The notes beneath the pieces were generated by a model. That model did no database searches. It was not told where the DNA came from and worked only from the letters and a program-made list of their open reading frames with translations. From JBFMDN01 sp040753915 (GTDB taxonomy: Bacteria; Desulfobacterota; Desulfomonilia; Desulfomonilales; Desulfomonilaceae), in NCBI GenBank assembly GCA_040753915.1, contig JBFMDN010000077.1, forward strand, positions 1 through 26,306: DNA of 26,306 nucleotides, in the 5' to 3' direction. This document shows, piece after piece, positions 1 to 8,514 of this stretch (positions within the stretch are counted from its first letter, which is position 1; the number at the start of each line of letters is the position of its first letter). The position numbers were made by a program, and so were the translations under genes.

Positions 1-354
1 GACATACGTTTGGAGGGGGAGTGCCACACGACCCAAAAACGACCTCATGCGTAGGCCACAGACGCTTGCATGAGAACATTACAGGGTCCACACGACCCAC
101 ACGTCATCGTAGACCGTGGATTCTGGGACATGGCTTCCATTGACATCAATCGGGAACTGCGATAAGGAAGCAGGAGTCTACGAACGTTCGATGATTGTCT
201 TGCACGGATCGGCTAACTGCTCGTTGAAGGGAGAAGAATCGCCGCGTTGGGGAACTTGAAGAACCCTGTGGAGGTTGGTTTTTGCCTTTAAGACAGGAAG
301 AGCTCCGAGCAAGAATGCGTCAACCACGTCCGCCCTAAGAATACTATTATTCCA
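1..354. other. gene-free 5' region
   Basis: No coding sequence is supported here. A 12-base string, CCACACGACCCA, occurs at 24-35 and again at 88-99. An imperfect inverted repeat (CATGCG... /...GCATG) lies at about 47-72. No clear promoter for the downstream kinase gene could be picked. The frame of that gene stays open back to a TAA at 289-291 but contains no ATG in between. Confidence 0.4.
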
Positions 355-2229
355 GTGAAAGCTATAAATCTTCCGACAGAAACGTTCCTCGACCTTTTCT
401 CGTGGGGCGCCGCGTTGATTCTCCCTGACAAGTCAGTGCTTGGCATGAACGAGCGGCTGGCCTACTTGATCGGCGGCAGGAAAGAGGGGCCATGTCACGA
501 GGTCTTGGCGGGTCTTCCCGAGCCTTGCCCCTTCTGTCCGTTTGAAGAGCTCGCATCAACGCCAGGCACGGCGATTACAAACCAGTTCCACATCAGGCAC
601 GGGAAGAAGTGCTCCGTGAATGTCCGCTGTCTGCGAGAGATCATCGGCGAAAACAGAATAGTTGAAACGGTGCGGCCGCTGGAACGCACCGACCAAGCCG
701 AGGATTTCGAAGTCGATTGCCGGAAGACCATGCCGCTGTTAAACAAGCTCTCCGGGCTGTTGCAGGTCAGCCGAGAGCTGCTCGCACCCGTCCCGCTGTC
801 GAAACGGATCGAACGGGCGGTAACAGCAGTGTTGTCTTCGTTGACCGATCCGGAACACTGGTCCTGTTGGGTTGAGCTGGATGGCGAGGTCTTCGGTGAA
901 CCCGGGAGAACGCCAGACGGAAACGAGGTCTCGTACGACCTAGAAGCAGAGGGGAAGTCCAGGGGCCGCTTGGTATGTCGGTGCTCAACCGAGCCGATCA
1001 TGCCTCCGGAAGACGCCTATTTCTTGGAAGAAGCGGCCAACCTGATAGCGCGGCAGGTGATCATTTCCGATTTGGAGACGGCGCTTCGCCAGTCAGAAGA
1101 GCGTCACAGGAAACTGGCAGCGAATCTTGCCAAGGAAATGTGGAGCAGGACCGAAGCGCTCGCCAAAGAAACCGGCTACCTGGGAGGCATTCTCAAGTGC
1201 TCCGATGACATGATCATAACCACAGACCTGGAAGGCCGCATTGTGGAGTTCAATCCCGCTGCCGAAAACATGCTGGGGTACGGCGCCGAAGAGATCCAGG
1301 GTCGTAAGGCATCGGAAGTCTGGGTGGAAGCGGGAGAGCGTGAACAGCTCATGGAAGAAGTGCGAGCTACCGGCGCTATACGGAACTATCAGACGCGTCT
1401 GCGGTCAAAAACGGGAGAGATCCGCGAGATCTCTTTGACTCTGAGCCAGTTGAAAGACTCCGAAGGCCGCATCCTCGGCACAGTGGGAATCAGCAAAGAC
1501 GTGACCAAGGAAAATGCTATCCGCCGAGAGCTCGAGAGATTAAACCAAAACTATCGTGAGACCATCCACTTCATCAGCCACGAAACAAAGAATTCCCTCA
1601 TCGTGATCAGCGGCTTCGTGCGAAGGCTGTTGGAGAGCGAAACAGACCCTTCGCGTAAGGAGCAACTGGGAATCGTGTACCATCATTCGAAGTTCCTCGA
1701 GGCCATGAGCCGCGATTTCTTGATCATGGCGGAGCTCGAGCACGGCACGCTCCAGGTTCGCAAAGAGCTGATTGCAGACTTTTACCACGAGGTCATTCTT
1801 CCGGCAATGATTGGCCTTAAAGAGCGATATCCCGATTCATTCGAGAGCTATGATGCGAGTATGGGTGGAGTGGGGGCCATCAGCCTGATGGGAGATCGAA
1901 ATCTTCTCGAGATTGTTTATCGTAACCTCTTTGGGAACGCACTCAAGTATCGTGCTGGCGAAGGGAAGGTTGCCTACGGTGTCAGAGACTTGGGTGACCG
2001 GTATGAGTTCAACGTCTGGAATGCCGGGCCGGGGGTCGAGCAGGACCAAGTTGAGAAGATCTTCGAGAAATTCTATCGCGTTACAAGCGAGGTCACGCGT
2101 GATAAGCGAGGGACCGGCCTAGGCCTGTACAACATCAGGAAAATAATCGAAGGGCACGGCGGTCACATCTGGTGCGAAACGAATCCAGGACATTGGATCA
2201 ATTTTCTCTTTCAGCTCCCCAAGCAGTAG
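355..2229 (+). CDS. PAS/GAF-like sensor histidine kinase with Cys-containing N-terminal PAS
   Basis: Predicted soluble sensor histidine kinase of 624 aa with no membrane segment. Residues 10-110 look PAS-like and carry a C47-x10-C58-P-x-C61 cluster, plus C86 and C92. Residues 130-240 resemble a GAF domain and are followed by a coiled coil. Residues 276-390 are a standard PAS (DLEGRIVEFNPAAENMLGY). The phosphoacceptor helix has H409 in FISHETKNS. The ATPase domain shows the N box (N524/N528), G1 (NAGPG) and G2 (GTGLGL). The GTG start at 355 is the only usual start codon between the upstream in-frame stop and residue 31, but it has no clear ribosome binding site, so M31 (position 445) is an alternative. 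No partner response regulator is adjacent. The family assignment is secure; the ligand is unknown. Confidence 0.9.
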   Translation: MKAINLPTETFLDLFSWGAALILPDKSVLGMNERLAYLIGGRKEGPCHEVLAGLPEPCPFCPFEELASTPGTAITNQFHIRHGKKCSVNVRCLREIIGENRIVETVRPLERTDQAEDFEVDCRKTMPLLNKLSGLLQVSRELLAPVPLSKRIERAVTAVLSSLTDPEHWSCWVELDGEVFGEPGRTPDGNEVSYDLEAEGKSRGRLVCRCSTEPIMPPEDAYFLEEAANLIARQVIISDLETALRQSEERHRKLAANLAKEMWSRTEALAKETGYLGGILKCSDDMIITTDLEGRIVEFNPAAENMLGYGAEEIQGRKASEVWVEAGEREQLMEEVRATGAIRNYQTRLRSKTGEIREISLTLSQLKDSEGRILGTVGISKDVTKENAIRRELERLNQNYRETIHFISHETKNSLIVISGFVRRLLESETDPSRKEQLGIVYHHSKFLEAMSRDFLIMAELEHGTLQVRKELIADFYHEVILPAMIGLKERYPDSFESYDASMGGVGAISLMGDRNLLEIVYRNLFGNALKYRAGEGKVAYGVRDLGDRYEFNVWNAGPGVEQDQVEKIFEKFYRVTSEVTRDKRGTGLGLYNIRKIIEGHGGHIWCETNPGHWINFLFQLPKQ

Positions 2230-2642
2230 CATCAAGCGCGGCGGACCGAGCCTCGAAGCAACTGTCGCGGGCTTCAAACCCACGCTTCCCTCGAGACACG
2301 TCCAAGACAAGAATACCGGCGAGACGCCGGTGCTACGGAAGAGTCGTGGCAGCCGGCGGCAGGGGCAAGTCTCAGAAAATGTCTCAAGCCCATGAGCAAG
2401 TAGCACCGAGGCAAGAAGTAGGCCAGCGCAACATACCGAAATCGTGTTGCCTCAGAATGAGACTCATCCACTCAGGAATGCAACGTGCCACGATGTTGGC
2501 ACATCTCGGAGTTTCCAGACATTTCCTTCATACCTGCCCTCCCCCAAAAAGGAGCTGGCGCAAGTGCGTAGCAGTATTTGCGAAACAGCGTCCTGCGATT
2601 CCCAGTTTGTGGCGCCGTCAGCGCAAGTGGACGAGAATCTGG
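2230..2642. other. intergenic region with a (G/A)AGAC-loop hairpin
   Basis: This lies between the plus-strand kinase and the end of the minus-strand 88-aa gene. I see no convincing coding region. It contains a perfect 6-bp-stem hairpin, ACCGGC-GAGAC-GCCGGT, at 2315-2331, which matches the hairpins at 10541 and 16603 in design. The rest appears structureless by eye. Confidence 0.4.
2315..2331. repeat. hairpin repeat with GAGAC loop (copy 1)
   Basis: Perfect inverted repeat ACCGGC/GCCGGT around the loop GAGAC. The same architecture with a different stem sequence recurs at 10541-10557 and 16603-16619. The flanking bases of this copy do not align with the other two. Confidence 0.5.
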
Positions 2643-2909
2643 TCAATTGTTCTGGCTTTCCAATACCTTCCTGACAGCGGGTGGGATGAATATTCCCTGG
2701 AGATCAAGCTTTTTCAGCGACTTGCACAGGACTCTGATCTTCTGATCGCGAGAATCTCTGCGGTTGAGGAGGATCATAGGCTTCCCCGCCAACCTGCAAT
2801 ACCCGCCTTCGCTTCTCACCAATCCCTGGCAGAGATTTTCGTACCGCAGCTCTACACCCAGGCGGCGAGCTATATCTTCGAGATGCTCCAGCAAGCAGGT
2901 CTCATTCAT
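2643..2909 (-). CDS. conserved hypothetical 88-aa protein
   Basis: Small soluble protein that I recognise only as a conserved-hypothetical type seen in deltaproteobacteria; no function is known to me. It reads as coherent protein: an amphipathic N-terminal helix (LLEHLEDIARRLGVELRYENL), a central GGYCRLxGKPMILLNRR strand segment, and a C-terminal helix ending DLQGIFIPPAVRKVLE. The ATG at 2909 is preceded by AGGAGAG about 9 bases upstream, which supports this start. It lies downstream of and co-directional with the kinase gene ending at 3068, separated by 158 bp holding a 40-bp repeat and a palindrome. The palindrome suggests its own control point. Coding status is likely; any role would be a guess. 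Confidence 0.7.
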   Translation of the reverse strand: MNETCLLEHLEDIARRLGVELRYENLCQGLVRSEGGYCRLAGKPMILLNRRDSRDQKIRVLCKSLKKLDLQGIFIPPAVRKVLESQNN

Positions 2910-2953
2910 GTGGTCGTCTCTCCTGGACAGCCCCGGTTAATCGGTCCCGCATC

Positions 2954-2969
2954 TTTTGTCAAGACAAAA
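2954..2969. promoter_or_regulatory. palindrome TTTTGTC-AA-GACAAAA upstream of 88-aa gene
   Basis: Perfect 7-bp inverted repeat with a 2-base centre, about 45 bp upstream of the ATG at 2909. On the minus strand it contains a consensus -35 hexamer TTGACA (2957-2962), but no good -10 lies 16-18 bp away. It could be an operator or just an AT-rich palindrome. Confidence 0.3.
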
Positions 2970-2973
2970 AACG

Positions 2974-3013
2974 GGCATATGGGAAGCGGAAAAGACTTTT
3001 GGCATCGGGTATA
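2974..3013 (-). repeat. 40-bp dispersed repeat, copy 1
   Basis: A 40-base sequence beginning GGCATATGGGAAGCGGAAA on the plus strand recurs at 10592-10631 with 37 of 40 identical bases by hand alignment. This copy begins about 55 bp past the stop of the minus-strand kinase gene; the other lies about 40 bp past the stop of the korC-like gene, in the same relative orientation. No homology extends beyond the 40 bases. Confidence 0.65.
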
Positions 3014-3067
3014 ACCCTTCGGTCACGTAACATAAGACTCACAGGAGATAAAGCCGCCGCGGTAGAT

Positions 3068-4327
3068 TTACTCGGCCGATGGAGATCCCCGAAAAAGCAC
3101 AAAGAAATCGCTGCCTCCAGACTCTCTGCACTCTCTCTCGTGGTGAACATGTTCACACAGGGCGATGCTACCCGGGCAGTGGTCGCGATGGGTGGGGAGG
3201 TAGCGGCATCGGGTGCTCTCACACCAAACCTCAATAAATCCCTCGTTGGCCAGCATTTTCAGTTGCATGAGCTCGAGCCCCTTGCCTCCCGCGTTGAAGT
3301 CAAAGGGCCTTTTTGTAGAATAGCTCTCTGTGGCTTGTGTGTGATGGAAAGCCTCAAAAATGTATGGCTGATCCTCTCGGAGAATGCCCACCCCCCGGTC
3401 TTCGACGCGCAACAGAGGGCCCGACGGAGATCTCTTTAATGAAACCGTCACGGTGCCTCCGTCCGGCGTGTTTTCAATTGCATTCTTGACCAATGTCTGG
3501 AGAGCTCTCTTGAGCACATCCGGATCTATGGCCGATGTGTCAACGGGCTGCAGCTTGTGGAGGAGCGCAACGGATCGACTCGAGCTTCTCTTCCGAAGGG
3601 TATCCAGGCAGTCCAGGACAAACGAAATGACCGGAAAGGGCCTTGGCGTGTACTGACTGGGCGCCACGATCTCCTGCACAATCCTTTGCACCTCAGTCAA
3701 GCGAGTCAGATTCCTTTTTATCCTGGCCAGGCATTTTTGCCTTTCTTCCGGAGGGACATTGTGTCTCTCCAGTCGCGCCAACGATGCGTCTATGATCGCG
3801 AGCGGGGTGGTCAGCTCATGAGATAGGTGGTTCACTGCCTTTTGCCGCGCCCTCTGCATCGACTTCCACGTTGTTATGTCACGAAGGATAACCAGAATCC
3901 CTACTGGTTTTCCTCGGTGATCAAGATACCGAGAGGAGCTGAGACTTACATCCAGCAGGTTTCCATTCTTGGTCATCCTCCTCGTCTCAAAGCCGCTCAC
4001 CGGATTTCCGTCCTGAATCAGACGGTTGATCTGCGCGAGAGAGTTTTCTCTCTCCGAGTCGGGCACGAATGGTATCGGTTTGCCAAGGACATCCTCTTTG
4101 GTCCATCCAAACAGACGGGTGAACGAATCGCTTACGTATTGTGCGTTTCCGTCCAGATCATACATGATGATTGCGTCCGATGAGGAGTTTATTGCATTGA
4201 GGAGCGCGTGGAGCAGCTCTTGAGTCTTCTTCGATTCTACCTCACTGCGTCCGAGTTGAGCGATAAGCTCCCTGAGCTCAACTTGTGGACAATCGCGTAA
4301 TGCCGAATGGTCAATTCGATCTATCAT
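3068..4327 (-). CDS. PAS sensor histidine kinase with Cys-rich insert in the ATPase domain
   Basis: Predicted soluble histidine kinase of 419 aa from the chosen start. A PAS domain spans about 40-155 (SDAIIMYDLDGNAQYVSDSF... WTKEDVLG). The phosphoacceptor is H170 in NHLSHELTTPLAI, and the N box is around N282 (KNAIEN). G1 is DRGVGI, and the G2 box is degenerate (GGKGLEL instead of GTGLGL). After the G2 helix comes a segment with five cysteines (C369, C374, C384, C391, C400) and several histidines before the final strand SGGSDFFVLF. This layout is familiar from other deltaproteobacterial PAS kinases and could bind metal, which is inference. The ATG at 4327 has GGGAGAGG 8 bases upstream; the longer start at 4360 (11 more residues) lacks one. 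The upstream neighbour is the kinase ending at 4602, with an inverted-repeat element between. Confidence 0.9.
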   Translation of the reverse strand: MIDRIDHSALRDCPQVELRELIAQLGRSEVESKKTQELLHALLNAINSSSDAIIMYDLDGNAQYVSDSFTRLFGWTKEDVLGKPIPFVPDSERENSLAQINRLIQDGNPVSGFETRRMTKNGNLLDVSLSSSRYLDHRGKPVGILVILRDITTWKSMQRARQKAVNHLSHELTTPLAIIDASLARLERHNVPPEERQKCLARIKRNLTRLTEVQRIVQEIVAPSQYTPRPFPVISFVLDCLDTLRKRSSSRSVALLHKLQPVDTSAIDPDVLKRALQTLVKNAIENTPDGGTVTVSLKRSPSGPLLRVEDRGVGILREDQPYIFEAFHHTQATESYSTKRPFDFNAGGKGLELMQLKMLANEGFIEVWCESTRCRYLPTHRDHCPGSIALCEHVHHERECRESGGSDFFVLFRGSPSAE

Positions 4328-4501
4328 TCTCTCAACCTCTCCCGGCTGCCCGATGCTCATACTGCAAGGGCATGTCGCCTTACGAAGGCTCTTCCATCGA
4401 TCTCCGCGTGCTGCCGTGTTATCTCTTCTGTCCGGACTCGCCGATGGCTATGTATGAAGTCTAACGCACAATCGGTCGGCAGGCTAGCGCGCGCTGGCGG
4501 C

Positions 4502-4623
4502 GGGGCTTTGTTTCCTGACGAATCTATGATGACGATGGTCTGTGAATAGGCCACTGGCCTGGTCTGGATCGAGCACGCGAGTTTAAGAAGTGGCAGGAGG
4601 ATCAAGAAACAAGACCTGACCCC
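4502..4623 (-). mobile_element. MITE/REP-like element with terminal inverted repeats, copy 1
   Basis: About 122 bp, inverse in orientation to the copies at 19808 and 21918. One end (4602-4623) is the intact terminal repeat; its first 20 bases on the minus strand are GGGGTCAGGTCTTGTTTCTT. The other end (from 4502) is a decayed version with a few bases missing. The interior keeps the family core: CAGACCAGGCCAGTGGCC followed by TATTCACAGACCATCGTC on the minus strand. No coding capacity is present. It lies between two co-directional kinase genes, and its intact end forms the 3' end of the upstream kinase gene. Confidence 0.8.
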
Positions 4624-6506
4624 TTGTCTCCTGTTGGGAGATAGATCTTGAACGTGGTTCCCTTGCCCGGTTCGCTATGGCAATCAATCTGTCCTCCGTG
4701 TGCCTGGACGATGCCATAAACCATGGCCATACCCAGGCCAGTTCCGTGTCCGGGCTCCTTTGTCGTAAAGAAGGGCTCGAAAATGCGGTCTCGCGTATCT
4801 TTGTCCATTCCGTGACCGTTGTCGGAAACCGAGAGAACCGCGTAGATACCTGGTTCGAGGCAAAAATGGCACTTACAATCGATCTCATTGAGAGTCAGGT
4901 TTTCTGTCTCAATGATGAGCTTCCCTCCGTTGGGCATTGCATCCCTTGCGTTTAAGGCAAGGTTGACGAGTACCTGCTGAATTTGGCCTGAATCCGCGTT
5001 GACGCGCTCGAGATTTTCTGCGAGACGGAGCTCGATCTCTATCATCTTGGGTAGTGTCCCGAACAAGAGCCTCCCGGCCGCCCGGACCTCTTCGTTGAGG
5101 TCCAACGGTCTCAGATTGGTCTCCACTCTGCGGCCGAAGGTGAGAATCCGTCGTACCAGATCTGCGCCACGGTCAATCGCTTCCTTGATTATCCGGAGAT
5201 CGGCGTATCCAGGCTGGTTTTCGTCGCCGTCCATGAGCAGCAACTCCGTGTATCCCATAGCGATCGTGAGAATGTTATTCAAGTCGTGAGCTATGCCACC
5301 GGCCAGTGTGCCGATGGATTCCATCTTCTGGGCCTGGAGAAGCTGCTGTTCAAGGGTTCGGCGCTCCTCTTCTGCACGTTTCCTGGCCGTAATGTCTGCA
5401 ATGACCCTTATGGTAAATCGTTTGCCTTCTTCCGGGACTCGATGGAGTCCCACACACAGGTCGGCCCAGAGGAGAGTCCCGTCCTTGCGGAGAAATCTCT
5501 TTTCCAGTCGATAGTATTCCATGTGCGCGGTATTCAGGAGATCAAACTGCTGCTTCGAGCATTCGACATCGTCGGGGTGTGTGAGATCCGCCACGTTCAT
5601 TCCATTAAGCTCTTCCGCGGTGTACCCCAGCATAGCGAGAAAAGCTGCGTTGGCCTGGACTAGTCGACCGCTGTCGTCTACCAGGGTAATCCCCACGCCG
5701 GCAGTGTTGAAAATGACACGATATCGCTCCTCCGATTCCCTCAGCGCTTTCTCGGTCCTGGCACGCTCCGAAATTTCCTTCCTCAGCGCCTCGTTCACCC
5801 TTTCAAGGTCTTCTGTGCGGTTCTTTACTTTCTTTTCCAGATCATTTCGCGCCCTTTCGAGTGATTCGAGAAGCTCGCGGTTCTCGAATCTCAGCTTCAG
5901 GGATTGGATACCGAAAGAGTGCAGGTACCGACCCATGACCAGGATCACAACGCAGTACATCAGGATGACGAGACCAATCGCCCTGTGGACGCTGTCGCCT
6001 TGGTAGAAGAAGCGGCCCGCCAGTGGAACAAGCACGAGAATGACAGCGGGAATGTAAGTAACCCTGGAAGGCCAGAAGGCAGACACTGCGCCGCTACTTA
6101 TCATCGCAATGGCAATGGCGAGAAGGAACTGATGGGGCATTGAATGGGAGGGAAAGAGGACGATCCCGGCCATTGCCCAGAGCATGGCGCTTAGAGCCGT
6201 TCCCACTGCAAATTTTCGCTCCCACGCAGGAGCGTCGTCCGACCTGGGCAAGGTCTTGAAATAGGAACTGATCAACAAATGTCGTGGTACTTGGGCTGCC
6301 ACGAATATGGCGAGCCACATTACCAGGTACGGGCGAGCAACGACGCCGGACAAAGCAATAGTCACTGTGAACGCGGCTGCCAGCGCCCCATAGAGGGCTG
6401 CCCTACCCTGGTGATGGAGCTGATGAATTCTGGCTGCACAAATCTCCATGCGGGACAGGGACGGAGAGAACGAATGGCCCTCCGGCTCAAGATCCTGGCT
6501 ACTCAC
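4602..6506 (-). CDS. membrane-bound PAS sensor histidine kinase
   Basis: 634-aa kinase. About six transmembrane helices lie within residues 37-192, followed by a coiled coil (about 205-260), a PAS domain (260-378), and a histidine phosphoacceptor domain with H407 in GGIAHDLNNILT. The N box is N515/N519, with G1 DNGHGM, an F box (FEPFFTTK) and G2 GHGTGLGM. A CKCHFC cysteine cluster (544-549) sits between the N and G1 boxes. The HDLNN form is typical of NtrB-like kinases. The GTG at 6506 is preceded by GGGAGGT at good spacing. The last six residues (GSGLVS) and the TGA are encoded by the terminal repeat of the element at 4502-4623, so the original C-terminus was probably different. The core domains are complete, so activity is likely retained. 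The signal is unknown and no response regulator is nearby. Confidence 0.92.
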   Translation of the reverse strand: MSSQDLEPEGHSFSPSLSRMEICAARIHQLHHQGRAALYGALAAAFTVTIALSGVVARPYLVMWLAIFVAAQVPRHLLISSYFKTLPRSDDAPAWERKFAVGTALSAMLWAMAGIVLFPSHSMPHQFLLAIAIAMISSGAVSAFWPSRVTYIPAVILVLVPLAGRFFYQGDSVHRAIGLVILMYCVVILVMGRYLHSFGIQSLKLRFENRELLESLERARNDLEKKVKNRTEDLERVNEALRKEISERARTEKALRESEERYRVIFNTAGVGITLVDDSGRLVQANAAFLAMLGYTAEELNGMNVADLTHPDDVECSKQQFDLLNTAHMEYYRLEKRFLRKDGTLLWADLCVGLHRVPEEGKRFTIRVIADITARKRAEEERRTLEQQLLQAQKMESIGTLAGGIAHDLNNILTIAMGYTELLLMDGDENQPGYADLRIIKEAIDRGADLVRRILTFGRRVETNLRPLDLNEEVRAAGRLLFGTLPKMIEIELRLAENLERVNADSGQIQQVLVNLALNARDAMPNGGKLIIETENLTLNEIDCKCHFCLEPGIYAVLSVSDNGHGMDKDTRDRIFEPFFTTKEPGHGTGLGMAMVYGIVQAHGGQIDCHSEPGKGTTFKIYLPTGDKGSGLVS

Positions 6507-7240
6507 GATCGAACCTCCCGCAAACGGTCAGGTACGGCTTCCATTTTCGAGTGCGAAGAACGTTCCTGGTAACACCTTTCCGATCAGCGGCTCGGTCTTC
6601 GTAGAGGGGTTTGAGTCTCTGATGCCAGAAGTATAGTCTTCTTTGACGTGTGGGATCGGCCGTCAGCACACCGGCTCGTATAAAGCCCTTGGAATTTGCG
6701 GGAAAACACCCTCTTATCGGTTGGATCACGTCCCCAGCACAGCCACCCCTGTGATCTCGGCTCACAACGGGAACGATTCCAATCAATTGATCTGCTCAGT
6801 AGCCACGACCTCGTTGGCACGCCCGCTCCGTGATCTTACTGGCTCAACTTTTCTTCTCATCGAGAAAGACGTACTGCATAATCATAGTGGCTCGCGCCGA
6901 GACTAACGGCCCGCCTGACGATGCCAACATCACGAGGGGATCGAAGCCCACCCCTGCGGCGGGATTCTCTGCACGATCTTCACCTCGCTCCGCGAGTCAC
7001 CCGTCTCCTTGTTTTGAGCTCCTTTCCAGACAAGGGCGCGGTGAACCTCTTCTCCACTGATGCCGACAAGCTCAGTGCGACCGATTGCACTGTACCGCAC
7101 CCCAATGGTAAGGGTCAACTCTTATCTCTGTCGCTGCGCGCCCATTCCGTCACGCTCGGGTAAGGGCACATTCTGAGAGGATTTGTGCCATGGAATCGGT
7201 TCGTCATTCGTGCTTCGCCTCCGTGGGCCGGGAAAGATTC
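6507..7240. other. gene-free divergent region
   Basis: This lies between the minus-strand kinase start and the homocysteine operon promoter. Open frames here look like chance frames (low-complexity, arginine/serine-rich translations). On the minus strand a TATACT hexamer lies near 6632, but with no acceptable -35. I looked for a SAM-type riboswitch ahead of the homocysteine genes and did not recognise one. Confidence 0.4.
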
Positions 7241-7269
7241 TTGACCATATGAGTCAAAATGGTTAGAGT
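7241..7269 (+). promoter_or_regulatory. putative sigma70 promoter and palindrome of the homocysteine operon
   Basis: TTGACC (7241-7246) and TAGAGT (7264-7269) are separated by 17 bp and fit a sigma70 promoter with a leader of about 40 nt before the ATG at 7318. The -35 lies in an inverted repeat, TTGAC-CATATGA-GTCAA (7241-7257), which would suit a repressor. Both are pattern matches only. Confidence 0.4.
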
Positions 7270-7317
7270 TTGTTTTCACTGCCGCGCATAAGGAAAAGGC
7301 ATGTGGGGAGGTGTAGG

Positions 7318-8514
7318 ATGGCTGATTTCAAAGTGAATAAGACCTTCGCGGAGATAAATGAAAAGATAAAAAGGGGCGAAGCCGTCGTCGCCACCGCGGA
7401 AGAGATGATCGAGATCAGGAGAGAGCTCGGAGCCATCGGGGCTGCTCAAAAGGTAGATGTGGTGACCACCGGTACATTCGGAATCATGTGCTCTTCAGGG
7501 GCTTTTCTGAATTTCGGTCACACGAAGCCGAGGATTAGAGCCTCCAAAGTCTATCTCAATGGGGTGGAGGCCTATGCAGGCATCGCGGCCGTTGATTGCT
7601 ACATCGGCGCAACTCAGCTCAGAGAAGACGATCCTATGAACAAGGTGTTCCCCGGGCGCTTTCGATACGGTGGCGGCCATGTGATAGAAGATCTGGTTGC
7701 AGGCAGAACGGTCCGACTCGAGGCTCTCTCCTACGGGACGGACTGCTATCCGAAACGATCCCACGAGGCTACGGTAACACTGAAAGACTTGCCGGACGCG
7801 GTACTCTTGAATCCACGCAATGCGTATCAGAACTACAACTGTGCGGTGAACCTCTCCAAGAAGACGATATACACGTACATGGGAATTCTGAGACCCGAGC
7901 GGATGAATGCAAATTACTCCACATCCGGCCAGTTGAGCCCGCTCCTCAACGATCCGCTTTACAGGACTATCGGTATTGGCACTCGAATTTTCCTCGGGGG
8001 AGGGGTCGGATATGTCATTGGGGCAGGGACTCAGCACAACCCGAATGTGAAGAGATCGGAAAACGGTGTTGTAATGGGAGGAGCCGGTACCATTTCCGTC
8101 CGAGGAGACCTCAAGGGCATGTCGCCGCGATTTCTCAGGGGTGCATCTTTGACCGGATATGGCTGCTCTCTGAACACGGGAATCGGCATACCTATTCCGA
8201 TTCTCAATGAAGAGATGGCCATGTTCACGTCAGTCTCGGATGAAGAAATATTGGTTCCTGTGGTCGATTATGGGGCAGACTACCCTGAAGGTGCCGGGCA
8301 GGCGCTGGGGTACGTGACCTACGCTCAGCTCAAATCGGGAGAGATTTCCGTGAATGGCAAGAAGGTGACCACTGCCCCCCTCTCGAGTTACTCGGCAGCA
8401 CGAGAAATTGCGGGTATTCTCAAAGAATGGATAAGCTCAGGCCGATTCCTGCTCGGAGAGCCTCAGGAGACGCTCCCATCGGCCCCGTTCGAGGGATTCA
8501 AGAACCTGACATGA
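7318..8514 (+). CDS. COG1900/DUF39 homocysteine biosynthesis protein (L-aspartate semialdehyde sulfurtransferase)
   Basis: 398-aa member of the COG1900 (DUF39) family, typified by Methanosarcina acetivorans MA1821. The family takes part in making homocysteine from L-aspartate semialdehyde and sulfide, replacing the O-acyl-homoserine route. Visible features are TTGTFGIMCSSGAFLNFGH with C58, VDCYIGATQ with C94, TDCYPKR with C143, glycine-rich loops (FLGGGVGYVIGAGTQ, GMSPRFLRGAS) and YGCSLNTGIGIPIPI. Conserved cysteines are expected to carry sulfur as a persulfide (family knowledge). The ATG at 7318 follows GGGGAGGTG at 7304-7312; a longer TTG start at 7270 is less likely. It overlaps the next gene by 4 bases (ATGA), so the two are translationally coupled. 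The NIL-ferredoxin partner follows two genes on. Confidence 0.9.
   Translation: MADFKVNKTFAEINEKIKRGEAVVATAEEMIEIRRELGAIGAAQKVDVVTTGTFGIMCSSGAFLNFGHTKPRIRASKVYLNGVEAYAGIAAVDCYIGATQLREDDPMNKVFPGRFRYGGGHVIEDLVAGRTVRLEALSYGTDCYPKRSHEATVTLKDLPDAVLLNPRNAYQNYNCAVNLSKKTIYTYMGILRPERMNANYSTSGQLSPLLNDPLYRTIGIGTRIFLGGGVGYVIGAGTQHNPNVKRSENGVVMGGAGTISVRGDLKGMSPRFLRGASLTGYGCSLNTGIGIPIPILNEEMAMFTSVSDEEILVPVVDYGADYPEGAGQALGYVTYAQLKSGEISVNGKKVTTAPLSSYSAAREIAGILKEWISSGRFLLGEPQETLPSAPFEGFKNLT

Noticed and set aside
6499..6786. Minus-strand 95-codon frame overlapping the start of the membrane kinase
   Set aside because: Translation is arginine-rich without recognisable structure, and it sits where the kinase leader should be.
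6900..7317. Possible SAM or SAH riboswitch ahead of the homocysteine operon
   Set aside because: I looked for recognisable SAM/SAH aptamer cores and found none. A covariance-model scan would be decisive.
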